A stretch of 64,000 nt of DNA from NCBI GenBank assembly GCA_030062745.1, contig CP099846.1:6631432-6695431 (forward strand). The letters are read 5' to 3'. Positions within the stretch are counted from its first letter, which is position 1; each line of letters begins with the position of its first letter. Positions 20,683 through 31,680 of this stretch are shown one piece after another. Source of the DNA: Capitulum mitella (lineage: Eukaryota; Arthropoda; Thecostraca; Pollicipedomorpha; Pollicipedidae). Under the pieces are notes generated by a model that saw nothing but the letters and a program-made list of their open reading frames with translations, did no database searches and had not been told where the DNA came from. The translations under genes and the position numbers were made by a program.

Positions 20683-22176
20683 CTGGACGGACGGCGCAGA
20701 CCGCGGTCAGGTCAGGTCATAGTCGAACACGCGGAATGAGGCGGCGGACCGAGCGACATGTGACCCTTGCCGTTCCGACAGGGAGAACTGGGCAAGGTCA
20801 AGCTTGACCGAGTGGGGCCGCGGAGAGGGCAGCGTTCGCGGGCGACGGACGGTCACGAGACCTGACAACGTCGAAACGTAGCCCACGGCGTGCCGTCTGG
20901 TGCGGCTCGACGCTACATGTGACGCCGACCCTGTGCGAATGGCGAACAAAGACCGTTCACTCCTGCGGCTCCAAGCCCCAGTCGCGTACAACATCCAGCG
21001 AGAGCGAACTGCCTCTAAGACGGTCGTCGCCGTTCTGCCGCCCGCCTGGCCGTCCTTGAACGCCGCGCCGAACGGCTGCATCCGCTCATACCGGGGTCCG
21101 CCGACGGACGCCACGGCGCGTCTGCTGCACAGCGCTGACGGTCCCGGGACCGAGGGGGTGTCGAGGACCGTACCCGGACGTCCAGCGAGGGGTGGCGACC
21201 TGCCGCCGTGTCGGAGCACTGTACCCGGTGGTCCAGCGAGGGGCAGTGACTTGCCGCCGTGTCGGGGACTTGTACCCGGTCGTCCAGCGAAGGGCAGGGA
21301 CCTGTCGAGATGTCTGAGGCCGTACCCGGTCGTTCGGCGCCCGGCAGTGACCCGCCAGCGAGTGTCGCGGTCGGCCCGACCCGCTTCCCTGCGCCACCGC
21401 CTCCAGACGCCGCCGTCCATGCATTATTTATGACCGGGAGCGCTAGCCCGGGCCGGAGCGTGGCGCAGCACACGGCCGGCGGCCGCCCGCTCTCTCGGCC
21501 GGCCGGGACCCCCGAACACGGACGGGTCCCGCGGCCCGGCCGGTCCGGACCGCGGGACCCGGCGCCGCGCGTCCGTCGCGGCGTGCCGAGCCGTGGTCCA
21601 GGTCCCGGGTAACGAAAAAGCGGTCAGGTCCGGATCGCGACGTAAGCCGAATGTATGTCGCAGACGCGGTGCCGCCTGCAGCATCCGGGCCCGGATCAAA
21701 GAGCCGCCGGTCGGGATCCGGTTCAAGATCAGGGCCGCTGATCGGGTCCGGGTGGACAGGGGTCTCCCGGCTGGCAGGTCCGGCAGAACGCAAGGGAGAG
21801 GTGACCTCGCCAGCGTAAGGGGGGAGGGCACCGCCCGCGCCGCCGGCGTGTCGTGCAGGGCTACCACTGCGGGATGTTGTCCAGCTGGCTTTAATCGATG
21901 CTTCAGAGCGGGTTGGGGATCCATCGCTGCCCCTGAGGTCGCCGTCACAGAGCATTGCGGTCAAACGTAGTCGGGCCGTCCGTTCAGAGTCGTCCCAATA
22001 ATTACTTTTCAGTCCAAGTGCACAGCACTTGACTGCGACACTGGCCTGCCGGCCGCATCAGCAGACGATCAAACCCTCAGACGGTCCTCCCGGCCGTCCC
22101 CCACCCACCGGAGACGGCCACGCTCCAGCCGCCAGCGCCCCAGCCCCAGGTCGCCGTCCGGGCCGGCGCCGCTCAC
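20683..22176 (-). other. IP3K intron, 1.5 kb
   Basis: GTGAGC donor and CAG acceptor. It contains a 51-bp minisatellite and a GC-rich stretch (21.4-21.9 kb) with open frames but no recognised product. Confidence 0.85.
21125..21375. repeat. 51-bp minisatellite, about 4-5 units
   Basis: Units of 51 bases with the core TGTACCCGGTCGTCCAGCGA, followed by GGGCAGTGAC and TGCCGCCGTGTCG. The last unit is diverged. Because 51 is a multiple of three, several frames stay open. Confidence 0.85.
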
Positions 22177-22347
22177 CTCGTGCCGCTCGAAGAAGGCGCT
22201 GGCCTCGAAATGGTCGCGTATCCGGAGCAGGTGCTGCAGCATCTGACGCGCGCCGTCGGCCGTGCCCAGGTACACGGAGATGGTGTAGAGCACCTCCTCC
22301 CAGGTGCGTATCCGCTTCAGGTCTCGGATCGGATCGCTGCCGCGCAT
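22177..22347 (-). CDS. ITPK: Inositol-1,4,5-trisphosphate 3-kinase, exon before the SSLL exon
   Basis: 57 codons, phase 0 at both ends (TCGACAG acceptor with CTGAC 22 bases upstream; CACGAG|GTGAGC donor). The translation begins MRGSDPIRDLKRIRTWEEV, matching the family's DGS...DFK.T.SREQV segment. It ends LLRIRDHFEASAFFERHE, matching the L..IR.TLEVS.FF..HE helix that immediately precedes VIGSS in vertebrate and fly enzymes. The join to the next exon reads ...FFERHE-VIGSS, exactly as expected. Confidence 0.94.
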
Positions 22348-22898
22348 CTGTCGACACAGGACGGCGTCAGCGGCGCCGCGCCGAACACGGCCGGCCAGCC
22401 TCTGGACGCCCGTGTCGAACCCTGTCGGCGTCAGCAGCCGGCAGAAATGTCAATCGCAGCCCGGTCACGATTTGCGTGGCTGTCAGAAATTCCAGATTTT
22501 ACGCAACCACTCGCACTGCCCCGCATGGTCAACGTGTCATCGTAGATCGACAAAAATGGGCCGTGACGACGAAACATTTTTGGCGAACAGCTGGTCATAA
22601 GCATTCGCAAGCGCGATATTTCGAAAGGCGGCATGACGTTCGTTTCCCTCGCATCGCAGGCGGCGAAGAGGCTGCGGAGCCGCGTCCGAAAATAGGCACT
22701 CCGTCCATGCCGCGTCTTTTTTTCCTGTCGTCAAAAACCCGGCCCGGGCGGCCGTTGTCCGGTGCAGGGCTGAGTCAGCCGAGGTGTCCGCCCTCTGGGC
22801 CGTCCGAGCGTGCAGAGCGCGGCCGCCGGCCGCCGCTGCCGGCTGCGGTCCGGCGCATTGACGTCACCGTGACGCACGCGTGACCAGCGGACGTGCCG

Positions 22899-22899
<1 letters not shown>

Positions 22900-22930
<31 letters not shown>
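22900..22930. repeat. (CCG)n trinucleotide run
   Basis: About ten uninterrupted CCG units in an IP3K intron. Confidence 0.9.
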
Positions 22931-23652
22931 TGGACGCTTTCGGAGCTCGGCCGGCGGGCGGCCGCCGTCGGAGCCACCGCCAGCCCGGCGACAGCGGTCG
23001 GCCCGGCCGACCGGGTTCGGCTGCCCGGACGGGAACGGCCGCGGCGGCCGTCCCAGCAGGTCGCGCCGTCTCCGGAGGACGGCCGAGGTCAGCGGAGGAC
23101 CGACACGGAACTAATCCCGTGGCGCGTGCCGTCTCATGTCGGTCCGGGACGGACAACCCGCCCCAGACCATACTCCGGGAGGTCTGTACTGCATTGCCTG
23201 TCGGTACTGGCGAATCACACCGGACCCGGCTCCGGGAGTGCGTCGGACTGCGGGACGGTGTCCGGTACTGGGCGTCTGTACCGACCCGCCATCTGTACTG
23301 TACTGTGCCGTCTGTCTGTACCGGCGAATCACGCCAGACCCGGCTCCAGGTCTGGTGAGTGAGCGAATGAGTGATGAGAAGACGACTGCCGGCCAGATGA
23401 GTGAATGAGCGAATTGAGTGGGAGAATGAGCGAAACACGCCAGACCCGGGAGGGCGTCTGACTGAGGGGCCGACTCCGGTGCTGCGAGTCTGAGACGAAG
23501 CCTGAGACGGAGTCGGCAGCGTTTGGCAGCCAGCAGTCGGTTGGCCCAGCCGGCCAGTCGGCTGGGCCGCCGCACCGCTGCAGCGATCGGCGCGCGGCCA
23601 GTCAAACCGCCGACCGGTGCCGCAACAGGCACGCCAAGGACCTCCGCGTCGA

Positions 23653-24215
23653 CAGCCTAAGCCGCGACCGCCACAGGAACAGCCACACCAGCGACCGACA
23701 CAGGAACAGCCACACCAGCGACCGACACAGGAACAGCCACACCAGCGACCGTCACAGGAACGGCCACACCAGCGATCGTCACGGGAACAGCTACACCAGC
23801 GACCGACACAGGAACAGCCACACCAGCGACCGACACAGGAACGGCCACACCAGCGATCGTCACAGGAACAGCCACACCAGCGACCGTCACAGGAACGGCC
23901 ACACCAGCGATCGCCACGGGAACAGCTACACCAGCGACCGACACAGGAACAGCCACACCAGCGACCGACACAGGAACGGCCACACCAGCGACCGTCACGG
24001 GAACAGCCACACCAGCGACCGACACAGGAACAGCCACACCAGCGATCGCCACGGGAACAGCCACACCAGCGACCGACACAGGAACAGCCACACCAGCGAC
24101 CGACACAGGAACAGCCACACCAGCGATCGCCACGGGAACAACCACACCAGCGACCGTCACAGGAACGGCCACACCAGCGATCGCCACGGGAACAGCTACA
24201 ACAGCGACCGTCACA
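23653..24215. repeat. 27-bp minisatellite, about 21 units
   Basis: Units of 27 bases such as CCACACCAGCGACCGACACA + GGAACAG, with variants in three positions (CACAGG/CACGGG, GACCG/GATCG). Because 27 is a multiple of three, the array is open on both strands: QPHQRPTQE repeats on + and VAVPVSVAG repeats on -. Diverged relatives of the unit continue to about 24.55 kb. It lies in an intron and lacks any coding context. Confidence 0.95.
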
Positions 24216-26514
24216 TGACGCACGCGAACAGGCTTACACCTCCGACCGACATGAAAAGAACAACGCCAGCTATCGGCGCGAGAACAGGGTCGCACCGAAC
24301 ACCGGCGCGTGAACACTCACACCGACGTCGGCAACGTCAAGAGGCGCGCCCGCGACCGGCACGTGAACAGAAACGCCAGCGACCGTCGCGCGAAATGAGC
24401 GCTGAACAGTCTCACCAACGGACGGCGCGACAAGCGCGTGGAGTCCACCTACGACCAGCAGCGATCGGCACGCCAAGAGGCACGCCGGCGACGGCACGCG
24501 AGAAAAGTTTCGTCAGCGGCCAGCGCGCCAAGAGCCGGCGTCTCACGCCCAAACCAGCGGCCTATTGCGTCGGCTGTCTGGCGAACACAGTGATCAGGCC
24601 GTAAGCCGATTCAGACTGTTGTCCACACGTGGCGCCGCCGCCGCAAATCCAGCGGCAGCTCCGAGGCCTGCAGTTTCCTCGGCGGGAATGGCGCAACGCC
24701 GGCGCGGGCGCGCCCCGCCCTCGACGGAGGACCGGCGGTCGCGAAAGTCGCGCCCGTGGCCGTGCTGGGGACCGCCGGGGCCGAGTCCGGCCTGGGGACG
24801 GCAGGGGGCGGCCCGCGGACCGCCGCCACGGACGTCGGCCGCTGCGGGGGGCACGGCTCCGCGGCCGCGGTGGAAAACGGACGGCAGACGGCCGCCGACC
24901 GGACGAACATCGCCGGCAGGGGACACCCCTGCTGAGTCAGCGGGCCCAGAGGACGCCTGGCTGGTGACCGGATCATCCCCTCAGCGGAATACTGCCGATG
25001 AGCGGCGGGACCTCTCGGCGCGACGGCACAACACCGCCCACTGGACGTCCCATTGTCCGCACACATCCCGCCAAACCAGCCGCGCTGATCCTCCGTCACC
25101 TGCAGATCTCCGCGGGGTATTTTTTAAATTCTGCATGACTAACGAGATCGAAGCATGCAGTAGGACGGGACCCGCGGCCACCAGAGATGGCAGCGGCAGG
25201 TTACGCCGCCGGTCGCTAGATGTCACCACTGTAGATTTTGTGAATGGGGCCCGGCCCGCCGGACGGCCGCGGCGGGGAGAGCGCACGGTCGCGGGTCGTA
25301 CGTGTCGCGCCGTATACGGTCCCCCCCCCCGGCCGGCCGCCAGCTGAGTCACGAGCTCAATCACCGTCCGACGTTCAATCTCCGCAGTCTCTGGCTCAGA
25401 GGTCGGATCCGGGCTGTGTCTCACTGTTGGCATTCAGCAAACAGCCGAACCGCCGAGCCCGGCGCAAGGCCAGTATCGCAGAATCAAACGGCCTCCGCCG
25501 CCGGCGTCCGGCCAGACCGGCCCGCGTCTGCTGCCTGCGCGGGGTGCAGGACGGCGTTCGACGCTGCCTTACGGGGCGGCCGGACGAGGTTCAACAATCC
25601 CCGGCGGGGTAGCGGCGAGGAGACAGGAAGGGAGGGGAAGGATGTCCGCTGCCAAACAAGGCCGGAGGCCACAGCCTAAACAGTCTGACCTTCGCCAACA
25701 CCGCATCGCCCATCATGTGTAATAGAACGCAATATGTCACACTTAGAATGACCCCGTGGCCCAAATGACGGTACAATTGCAGCAGACCAGGCGGCTGGGA
25801 GTGGTTGTGTCTACAACGTGGCAAATCGCTGCACGCGGCGAGGCACACACGAAATGCCATTTCCCGCAGTGAAACTCGTTTTTAATCAATACAGAACACT
25901 ACGACGTGTGCATGTGTAAACCTTACGTCATAATGATTCAGTGAAGTTTGCAATGTCCTATTCAGATAATAACCAGATTCTGCAGTGTGTGACAATTTCC
26001 TCACGGGAGCAGATTTGCTCCCCACTGACTCACCTTCCACCCGGGGAGCAGGCAGGAGCAGCGGGAGGAAGGGGGGATGAGTTCATGACCGCCGCGCGGC
26101 TCCCGCAGCGTCACAATAGTCCACAGTGACCGCGCGGCTCGTCGACTCGGCCGGTAAACATTTGGACGGGGCGGCAAACACTTTAGGGCTGCGTCCGGGT
26201 CCGGGCCGCCGCCGCCTCCTGCCAACAGCCGGCGGCCGGACTGACGCCGCTCTGCGGTCGACAGGCGCCGCCCTCAGCCGGCCGGCCGCCGTCCGCCCCG
26301 TCCCGCGGCCACAGGCCGGCAGGCACGACCTCTGCCCGCTCCACGGCTCCTCCGCGCCGGCCTCTGGCGTCCAGCCACGCGGCTCTCCTCCAGCCTTCTT
26401 TACGGAAATGGGAAGAACAGGGCCTGTGGCAGCTCTGGACGCCGGCTCCGGACCGAGACGCGGTCTCCCGGTCCGGCCCGTACCCGCGCACGACGTAGAC
26501 GCCCAGGCATAGTC

Positions 26515-26755
26515 TCCCAGGAGTCCCGTCACGGTCTGTACACGGCCCCTGGGCAGTCCGGTACCTGCCCCGGGGCAGGGGACCCTGAACAGCCCGGTAC
26601 CAGTCCCGGGACACGAGTGCCTCTGAACAGTCCGGTACCAGTCCGGGGACACGGTGCCCCTGAACAATCCGGTACCAGTCCCAGGACACGGTGCCCCTGA
26701 ACAGTCCGGTACCAGTCCCGGGACGCGGTGCCCCTGAACAGTCCGCCGGGTGCTG
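26515..26755. repeat. 37-bp minisatellite, about 6 units
   Basis: Units of about 37 bases around GAACAGTCCGGTACCAGTCC + CGGGACACGGTGCCCCT. Each carries a GGTACC palindrome. The leftmost units are diverged. Confidence 0.9.
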
Positions 26756-27269
26756 TGAGGCTCAGACACGGTCCGTACGTGGCAGCGCTCGGCAGGAGGG
26801 TCGGCGCGGCGCGGCCGATCTATCACGACCCGGCGCAGGTGACTGCGCCAAAAACGCCGCACCACCCAATCAGCCGCGCCAAAAACGCCGCCGAGTCCGA
26901 TCGGCCCGCAAAAAGGCCGCCGCGCCTTTGTGGCCCTCTCCGGCCGCCGTACTGCGTGGGATGAACACGCCGGAATCACCAGCGGACGGGGTGCATGGTG
27001 GCACCACCGCTGGACACGCGCTCACGCTGCCCGCTAGGCACGTCAGCCGGGCCCTCACAACCTCCCCCGGGGCGCGACTCGTCCGCTCACAGGCCTCCAC
27101 ATCAATCAAGCAGTCACAGGCTGTCGCGAACGTACCAGGACTTCCGAGTCACTCTCCACGAGGAATTAGCATCATGCGGGCTGGGCCGAACGGCCTCGCT
27201 GACTGGTACAGCCCACACAGCGGGCCTGCTGATTCCACCGGACGACCCAGGAAGTCTAGGCATCGGACA

Positions 27270-27485
27270 AACTGACCCAACCGACCCAGCAGATCGCCCC
27301 GACACAGTGACGGCGACTGAGCAGCCGGATGACCTGCATGACCCGGCAGACTTCGCAGGCGAGTCTGGTACAATTAGCGCTGGCACAACTAGCGAAAAAC
27401 AGACCCGGTATATCACCTGGGAAGACCAGCAGACCCGGCAGATCACCTGAACAGACCCAGCAGACCCGGCAGACCGCCTGGCAGA
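27270..27485. repeat. Degenerate GACCCGGCAGATC-type repeat next to an IP3K exon
   Basis: Irregular repeats of GACCCGGCAGA, GACCCAGCAGA and TCACCTG words occupy the donor side of the intron, ending within 25 bases of the splice donor of the 27509-27643 exon. Confidence 0.6.
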
Positions 27486-27508
27486 CCCGGTCGACGGGGG
27501 ACACTGAC

Positions 27509-27643
27509 CTTCAGCCCCTCTATCCGGAAGCCGAGCTGGCTGCTGCTACTCTGGCGGTCCCTGTAGGTCATGTAGCGGATCTTGGTGATGGCTCCCGCCG
27601 CGTGTTCCTCCGGCAGCGGCGCATTCGGGTCGATCGCCACCAT
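27509..27643 (-). CDS. ITPK: Inositol-1,4,5-trisphosphate 3-kinase, IP3-binding exon
   Basis: 45 codons, phase 0 at both ends. The translation includes [14 protein letters not shown], then [13 protein letters not shown] and [14 protein letters not shown]. These match the segment unique to IP3 3-kinases (human: [27 protein letters not shown], then SSTTLGFRIEGIKK). It belongs to the insertion that holds the inositol phosphate in ITPKs and is absent from IPMK and IP6K, so it separates this gene from those relatives. The 3' splice site (CTCCGTCAG) directly follows a tandem CCTGA stretch on the - strand. Confidence 0.97.
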
Positions 27644-27649
27644 CTGACG

Positions 27650-27800
27650 GAGATCAGGTCAGGTCAGGTCATGGCAGATCACGCTGGCAAGGTCAGGTTG
27701 AAGCAGGGATCAGGTAAAGTTGAGCCAGGTCGTGTCAGGTAATGAGGGGTTTGTTCAGGTCAACGCAGGTCTTGTCAGGTGAGGTCACGTCATGCCGAGT
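27650..27800. repeat. (AGGTC)n-type degenerate repeat flanking an exon
   Basis: GGTCAGGTCAGGTCATGG at the left end, decaying into scattered AGGTC/GTCAGG words over about 150 bases. On the gene's own strand this is (CCTGA)n, and it abuts the acceptor of the 27509-27643 exon. Confidence 0.8.
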
Positions 27801-28814
27801 CAGGTCACAACACGTCAAATCCGGGCCGATACGCGAGCGAGCACGACGCGACGCCCTGTTTCGAATCAGACACGGCGCGTGACGCGCGACGAACGTCGCG
27901 TGGGCGGGCAAGGTCGAGCGCGACCTCGCCTCCAGTCCCGAATCGGACACAATGGGCCGCGTCAAAACAGCCCCGCCGTCGCGACGGGAAAACAGCCCGG
28001 CGACCGCGTCACGCCGACGGGCCCTGACGCGCTGCGCGGATTAAGGGCACGGCAAAGGAAACTCAGCGCCCGATCTGCCGCCGACTGCCCGGCCCCAGCG
28101 CTGGTGTCGCCTTGGCAATGTCGATGGGTCCCACGATACGGTCCGGTGCAGCACGTGGACGGGGCGCGGCGCCGGCGCGGTCCGACCTTGGTCACGGAGT
28201 TCACGGAACGGATGCCCGTAAAAGTCGCGGCGCATCGCGATCGGTCACCCCCAATATCGCGTGTCGTGCATTGGCATTCTTCAACGCGTGCCAGGACACG
28301 ACAGCATGACGCGACGATGGACGCACCGGCTCCCTAGTGCACGGCCGTTGGTCCCGAACATGACTTGCAACAAGGCCGTCAGCCGGCGCCCGCCGTCCCC
28401 GCCCCAGCTGGCGGTGGTCCGGGGTACGTTCGGAGCCCCGACGGCAGCGCCCCCTTTTCGGGAGGTCCTGCCCCGCTCCGCACCGTGCCGTGCCGTGCCG
28501 TGCCGCCTGCTCTCGGGCCGGGCGTGCCACAGTTCACAACGGGCGGACCGGCGGCCGTGGCCCGACGGCGGGGAGCACTGGTACAGCCCCTCTGACGTCA
28601 GCGGCCAGCAGCGGAGTCAGCCGGTCACCGCGGCCGAGCGCTGCCTCCCCCCGCCGGCACAAGGTCACCGGCGGCGGAGGGGGAGATCGGAGGGGGGGGG
28701 GCAGTCGGTCGGGTCGGGCCGGCGCGAATTAGCGCACTGATACCGTCAGCGGCAGTTGCTGCGCGGAGTCGCGCCAGAACCGGCCTGGCCGCGCCGCCGG
28801 CCGGCGGTTCCCGA

Positions 28815-29090
28815 GACCGCTCCGCAGACGAGATCTCGCCCCGTGCAGACGGCAGACGAGATCTCGCCCCGCGCAGACGGCAGACGAGATCTCGCCCCGT
28901 GCAGACGGCAGACGAGATCTCGCCCCGCGCAGACGGCAGACGAGAGCTCGCCGCGCGAAGACGACAAACGAGAGCTCGCCCCGAGAGACGAGAGCTCGCT
29001 CCGCGCAGACGACAAACGAGAGCTCGCCCCGACAGACGAGGGCTCGCGCCGCGAGACCAGAGTTCGTCCCGCGCAGACGACGGACGTGAC
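28815..29090. repeat. 28-bp minisatellite, about 9 units
   Basis: Units of 28 bases such as GCAGACGGCAGACGAGATCT + CGCCCCGT. The first units carry the palindrome CGAGATCTCG and later ones change to CGAGAGCTCG. The right half is more diverged, with shorter units. Confidence 0.9.
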
Positions 29091-31444
29091 GGACTGGTGA
29101 CAGGCGCCGCAAAACTCCACCTCGTCAGGCGTGGTAGCTCTGACAGAACCTCGTCGCGTGACGTGCTGACATCGCCGGCGCGAGGCTACCGTTCACGCTG
29201 TCCCGGGAAACAGCGGCTCCCGTCATCGTCCATCTCGCTTTACCATCCTCACATTGGTCCCCACAACACGAATAGAAACGGCGATCACTCCGACAAGAAT
29301 GAAACCTAGTCATGCACGTGTCCCAGGGAATCTTTTACCCAGCCCAGGCCGGACAGCACCAGACAGTTGCTGACGACGACCGATATATGCCTCAAATATC
29401 GTATCTCAACAGGGCATCAACACACAATGCTATCTTAAGGAGCGATTTCCTCTGAGACGGGCCGCTAAAAATATCCTTGAACACAGCGCAGTCACACAAC
29501 CTTCAGAGATAAACCGCTTCAAAGGTGTGGTCTGCACAGAAAAATGGCATACTAATACCTGCCAAAGTTCTCTAGTTGCGGTGCTCCCTTGTCAGTTTAG
29601 ACGTAGATCATATGTCAGGTTTATTTCGGCTGCCCTAAACATAGATTAGCAAATGGGAGCGCAAACAGCTGCACTAGGTTCGTTACGGGAGGAGGAGGTA
29701 CGCATTGTTATACTTCTGTCAGAAACCAAGAGTAAAAAACATTCATCTAGCATTTTCCTGTGTGCTCCTTGCATCCGCCATTTCAACAATACATCACATG
29801 AGCACGCTTTAATTACGTATCCCCTTTGTCGTGAAGTCCCGCCCTGGAAGACAGATGACGTTCGTAACACACTACTCAGTTTGACAGAATCGTCAGGCAG
29901 CAAATTGTTATTTTTATGTTTATTTATTTATACTGTACCACGTATTGTGTTCTCCATGACAACAATGACGCAACGAGTCAGGGCTACGTCAATGGAGTTC
30001 TTGTAAAAACTTTGCGCTAATCACGTGCTCGTAACTTCTCAGAAAGTCAAGCAAAAGGCATGAATCATCTGTTGCCCATGGCTGCCAGACAAACGAGTGC
30101 TTCAGTCGCAGGCAAGCATGTCATGGTGTCGCAGTGTCATAAAGAGTCCAAGAAACATAAAGCGCAGCAACGAATCATGCTATCTCACCGCCACCTACCC
30201 ACCAGTTCCGACGAAAGCGCAGGGACACCTCAGCAAGATCTAACCAACGGGCTACAGTGAAACCACCGGCCCATGTGCAGCAACAAAGTTTTAGACGATC
30301 TTCGCACGCTGCGAACAATAGGCCGTGGGTCGGCAGAGCCCACGGCCTTCCCGGACAACCCGGAGCGGCCCGACCTGGGTACCGCGAGTACAATCTCAGA
30401 CATGCCGAGGCGGCCCCAGCTGGGTACAGCGAGCACAGGCCCCTCAGCTCGGGTAGGACGGTGTCGCGGCGACACAGCCGCAGCCCGGGCACGGGCGCCG
30501 CGGCGGCCGGCAGCCGTCGCCCGGCCGTCGCCGCCGCCGCCGTCTCTCAGCAGCCGGCATGAATGGACCACCACCGCCGCCGCCGCCGCCGCCGTCAGGC
30601 CGAATCCCGGCGGGCGGCTCGCCGCAGCTTTACTGCTCACCATTGACGTCAGTCGGATTAGCCGGGCGGGCAGATGGAGTGCCAGGCTGCTGCGCCGGCC
30701 GGCCGGAGGGCGGTGCGGGTCAAAGATCGACTGCAGGGGTCGCCGGGTTACCGGGCGTCGCACGCGACCCGCCGACCGCAGAAACGGCCACGCCTCGTCC
30801 TGGAGACGGTCTCTGGTGTGGCGACGCGCAGGCAAGACTGACTAAATCCGTCATAATCCCGCACCCGAAATGTCCACGGGTGGCTCGCCGTTAGTGCTAT
30901 CGGTGCAGTGCCACAGCAATCCTGCCATATATCCAATATGACCACGCCAACCCGGGAGCCCTCGGCTTTGTCTGAGGGAGCCAGTGATGGGTAGGGGTGC
31001 CGCCGGAGGGCCGACAGAACTGTTCGCCGGACAGATTTGATTGGCCGTCTGCCGGACGGCGCCGGGCGGCGCCAGGTGTCACCTGCGGTCGGGCTTTCCA
31101 GCCGTTAGTGACCGCGGGGTCGCCGCGGGACTTTCCGGCCCGTCGGGGAGCGTGCTCCGTGACGGACGAAGCCTCGTCCGGCGGCCGGCCGGCTCCCACG
31201 GCGACCTGTCGCCCCCGGCGGTCGGGGGGGGGGGGTCTGACGGCCGCTGACGAGGGGTCTCCGGCGTCCCAGGCAGCTGCGTCCGTCCCGCCGGGATCAG
31301 GCCCCAGCTGGCAGCGATCACCGAACGGCCAGAGCCTGCATTAACGCGACTGGTACCCAGCAAAGCTCATATGACCCGCACCCCGCGGAAACTCCAATCC
31401 GGCCCGTTACAAGGTCCGGGCCGGCTAATCGGCCGTCTACCCTG

Positions 31445-31680
31445 ATGCCCTGAGTCAGGTTTCTGACAAGGTCCGGCTTCGCCCTCTGTCCTCCTGAGTC
31501 AGGTCTCTGACAAGGTCCGGCTCCGCCCTCTGTCCCGGTCCCCTGAGTCATGTCTCTGACAGGGTCCGGCTCCGCTCTCTGTCCCCTGGGCCAGGTCTCT
31601 GACAAGGTCCGGCTCCGCTCTCTGTCCCGGTCCTCTGAGTCCGGTCTCTGACAGGGTCCGGCTCCGCCCTCTGTCCCGAT
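31445..31680. repeat. 43-49-bp minisatellite, 5 units
   Basis: Units share GTCTCTGACAAGGTCCGGCT + CCGCCCTCTGTCC and differ by presence or absence of a CGGTCC segment. The minus-strand open frames here are repeat by-products. Confidence 0.9.

Larger units (their letters stand above)
22348..27508 (-). other. IP3K intron, 5.2 kb
   Basis: Donor GTCAGT at 27508, acceptor CAG at 22348. It holds the 27- and 37-bp minisatellites listed below, a (CCG)n run near 22.9 kb, a 10-base poly(C) at 25321, and GC-rich stretches (24.6-25.1, 26.1-26.5 kb) with open frames I could not assign. A quieter, AT-richer part lies at 25.7-26.0 kb. Confidence 0.85.

Noticed and set aside
23617..24312. 231- and 219-codon open frames on opposite strands
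   Set aside because: Both are products of a 27-bp repeat (a multiple of three) inside an IP3K intron.
26083..26979. 298-codon minus-strand frame, longest in the window
   Set aside because: It runs across the 37-bp array and GC-rich intron, has low-complexity composition, no domain, and is interrupted by nothing only because stops are rare at this GC.
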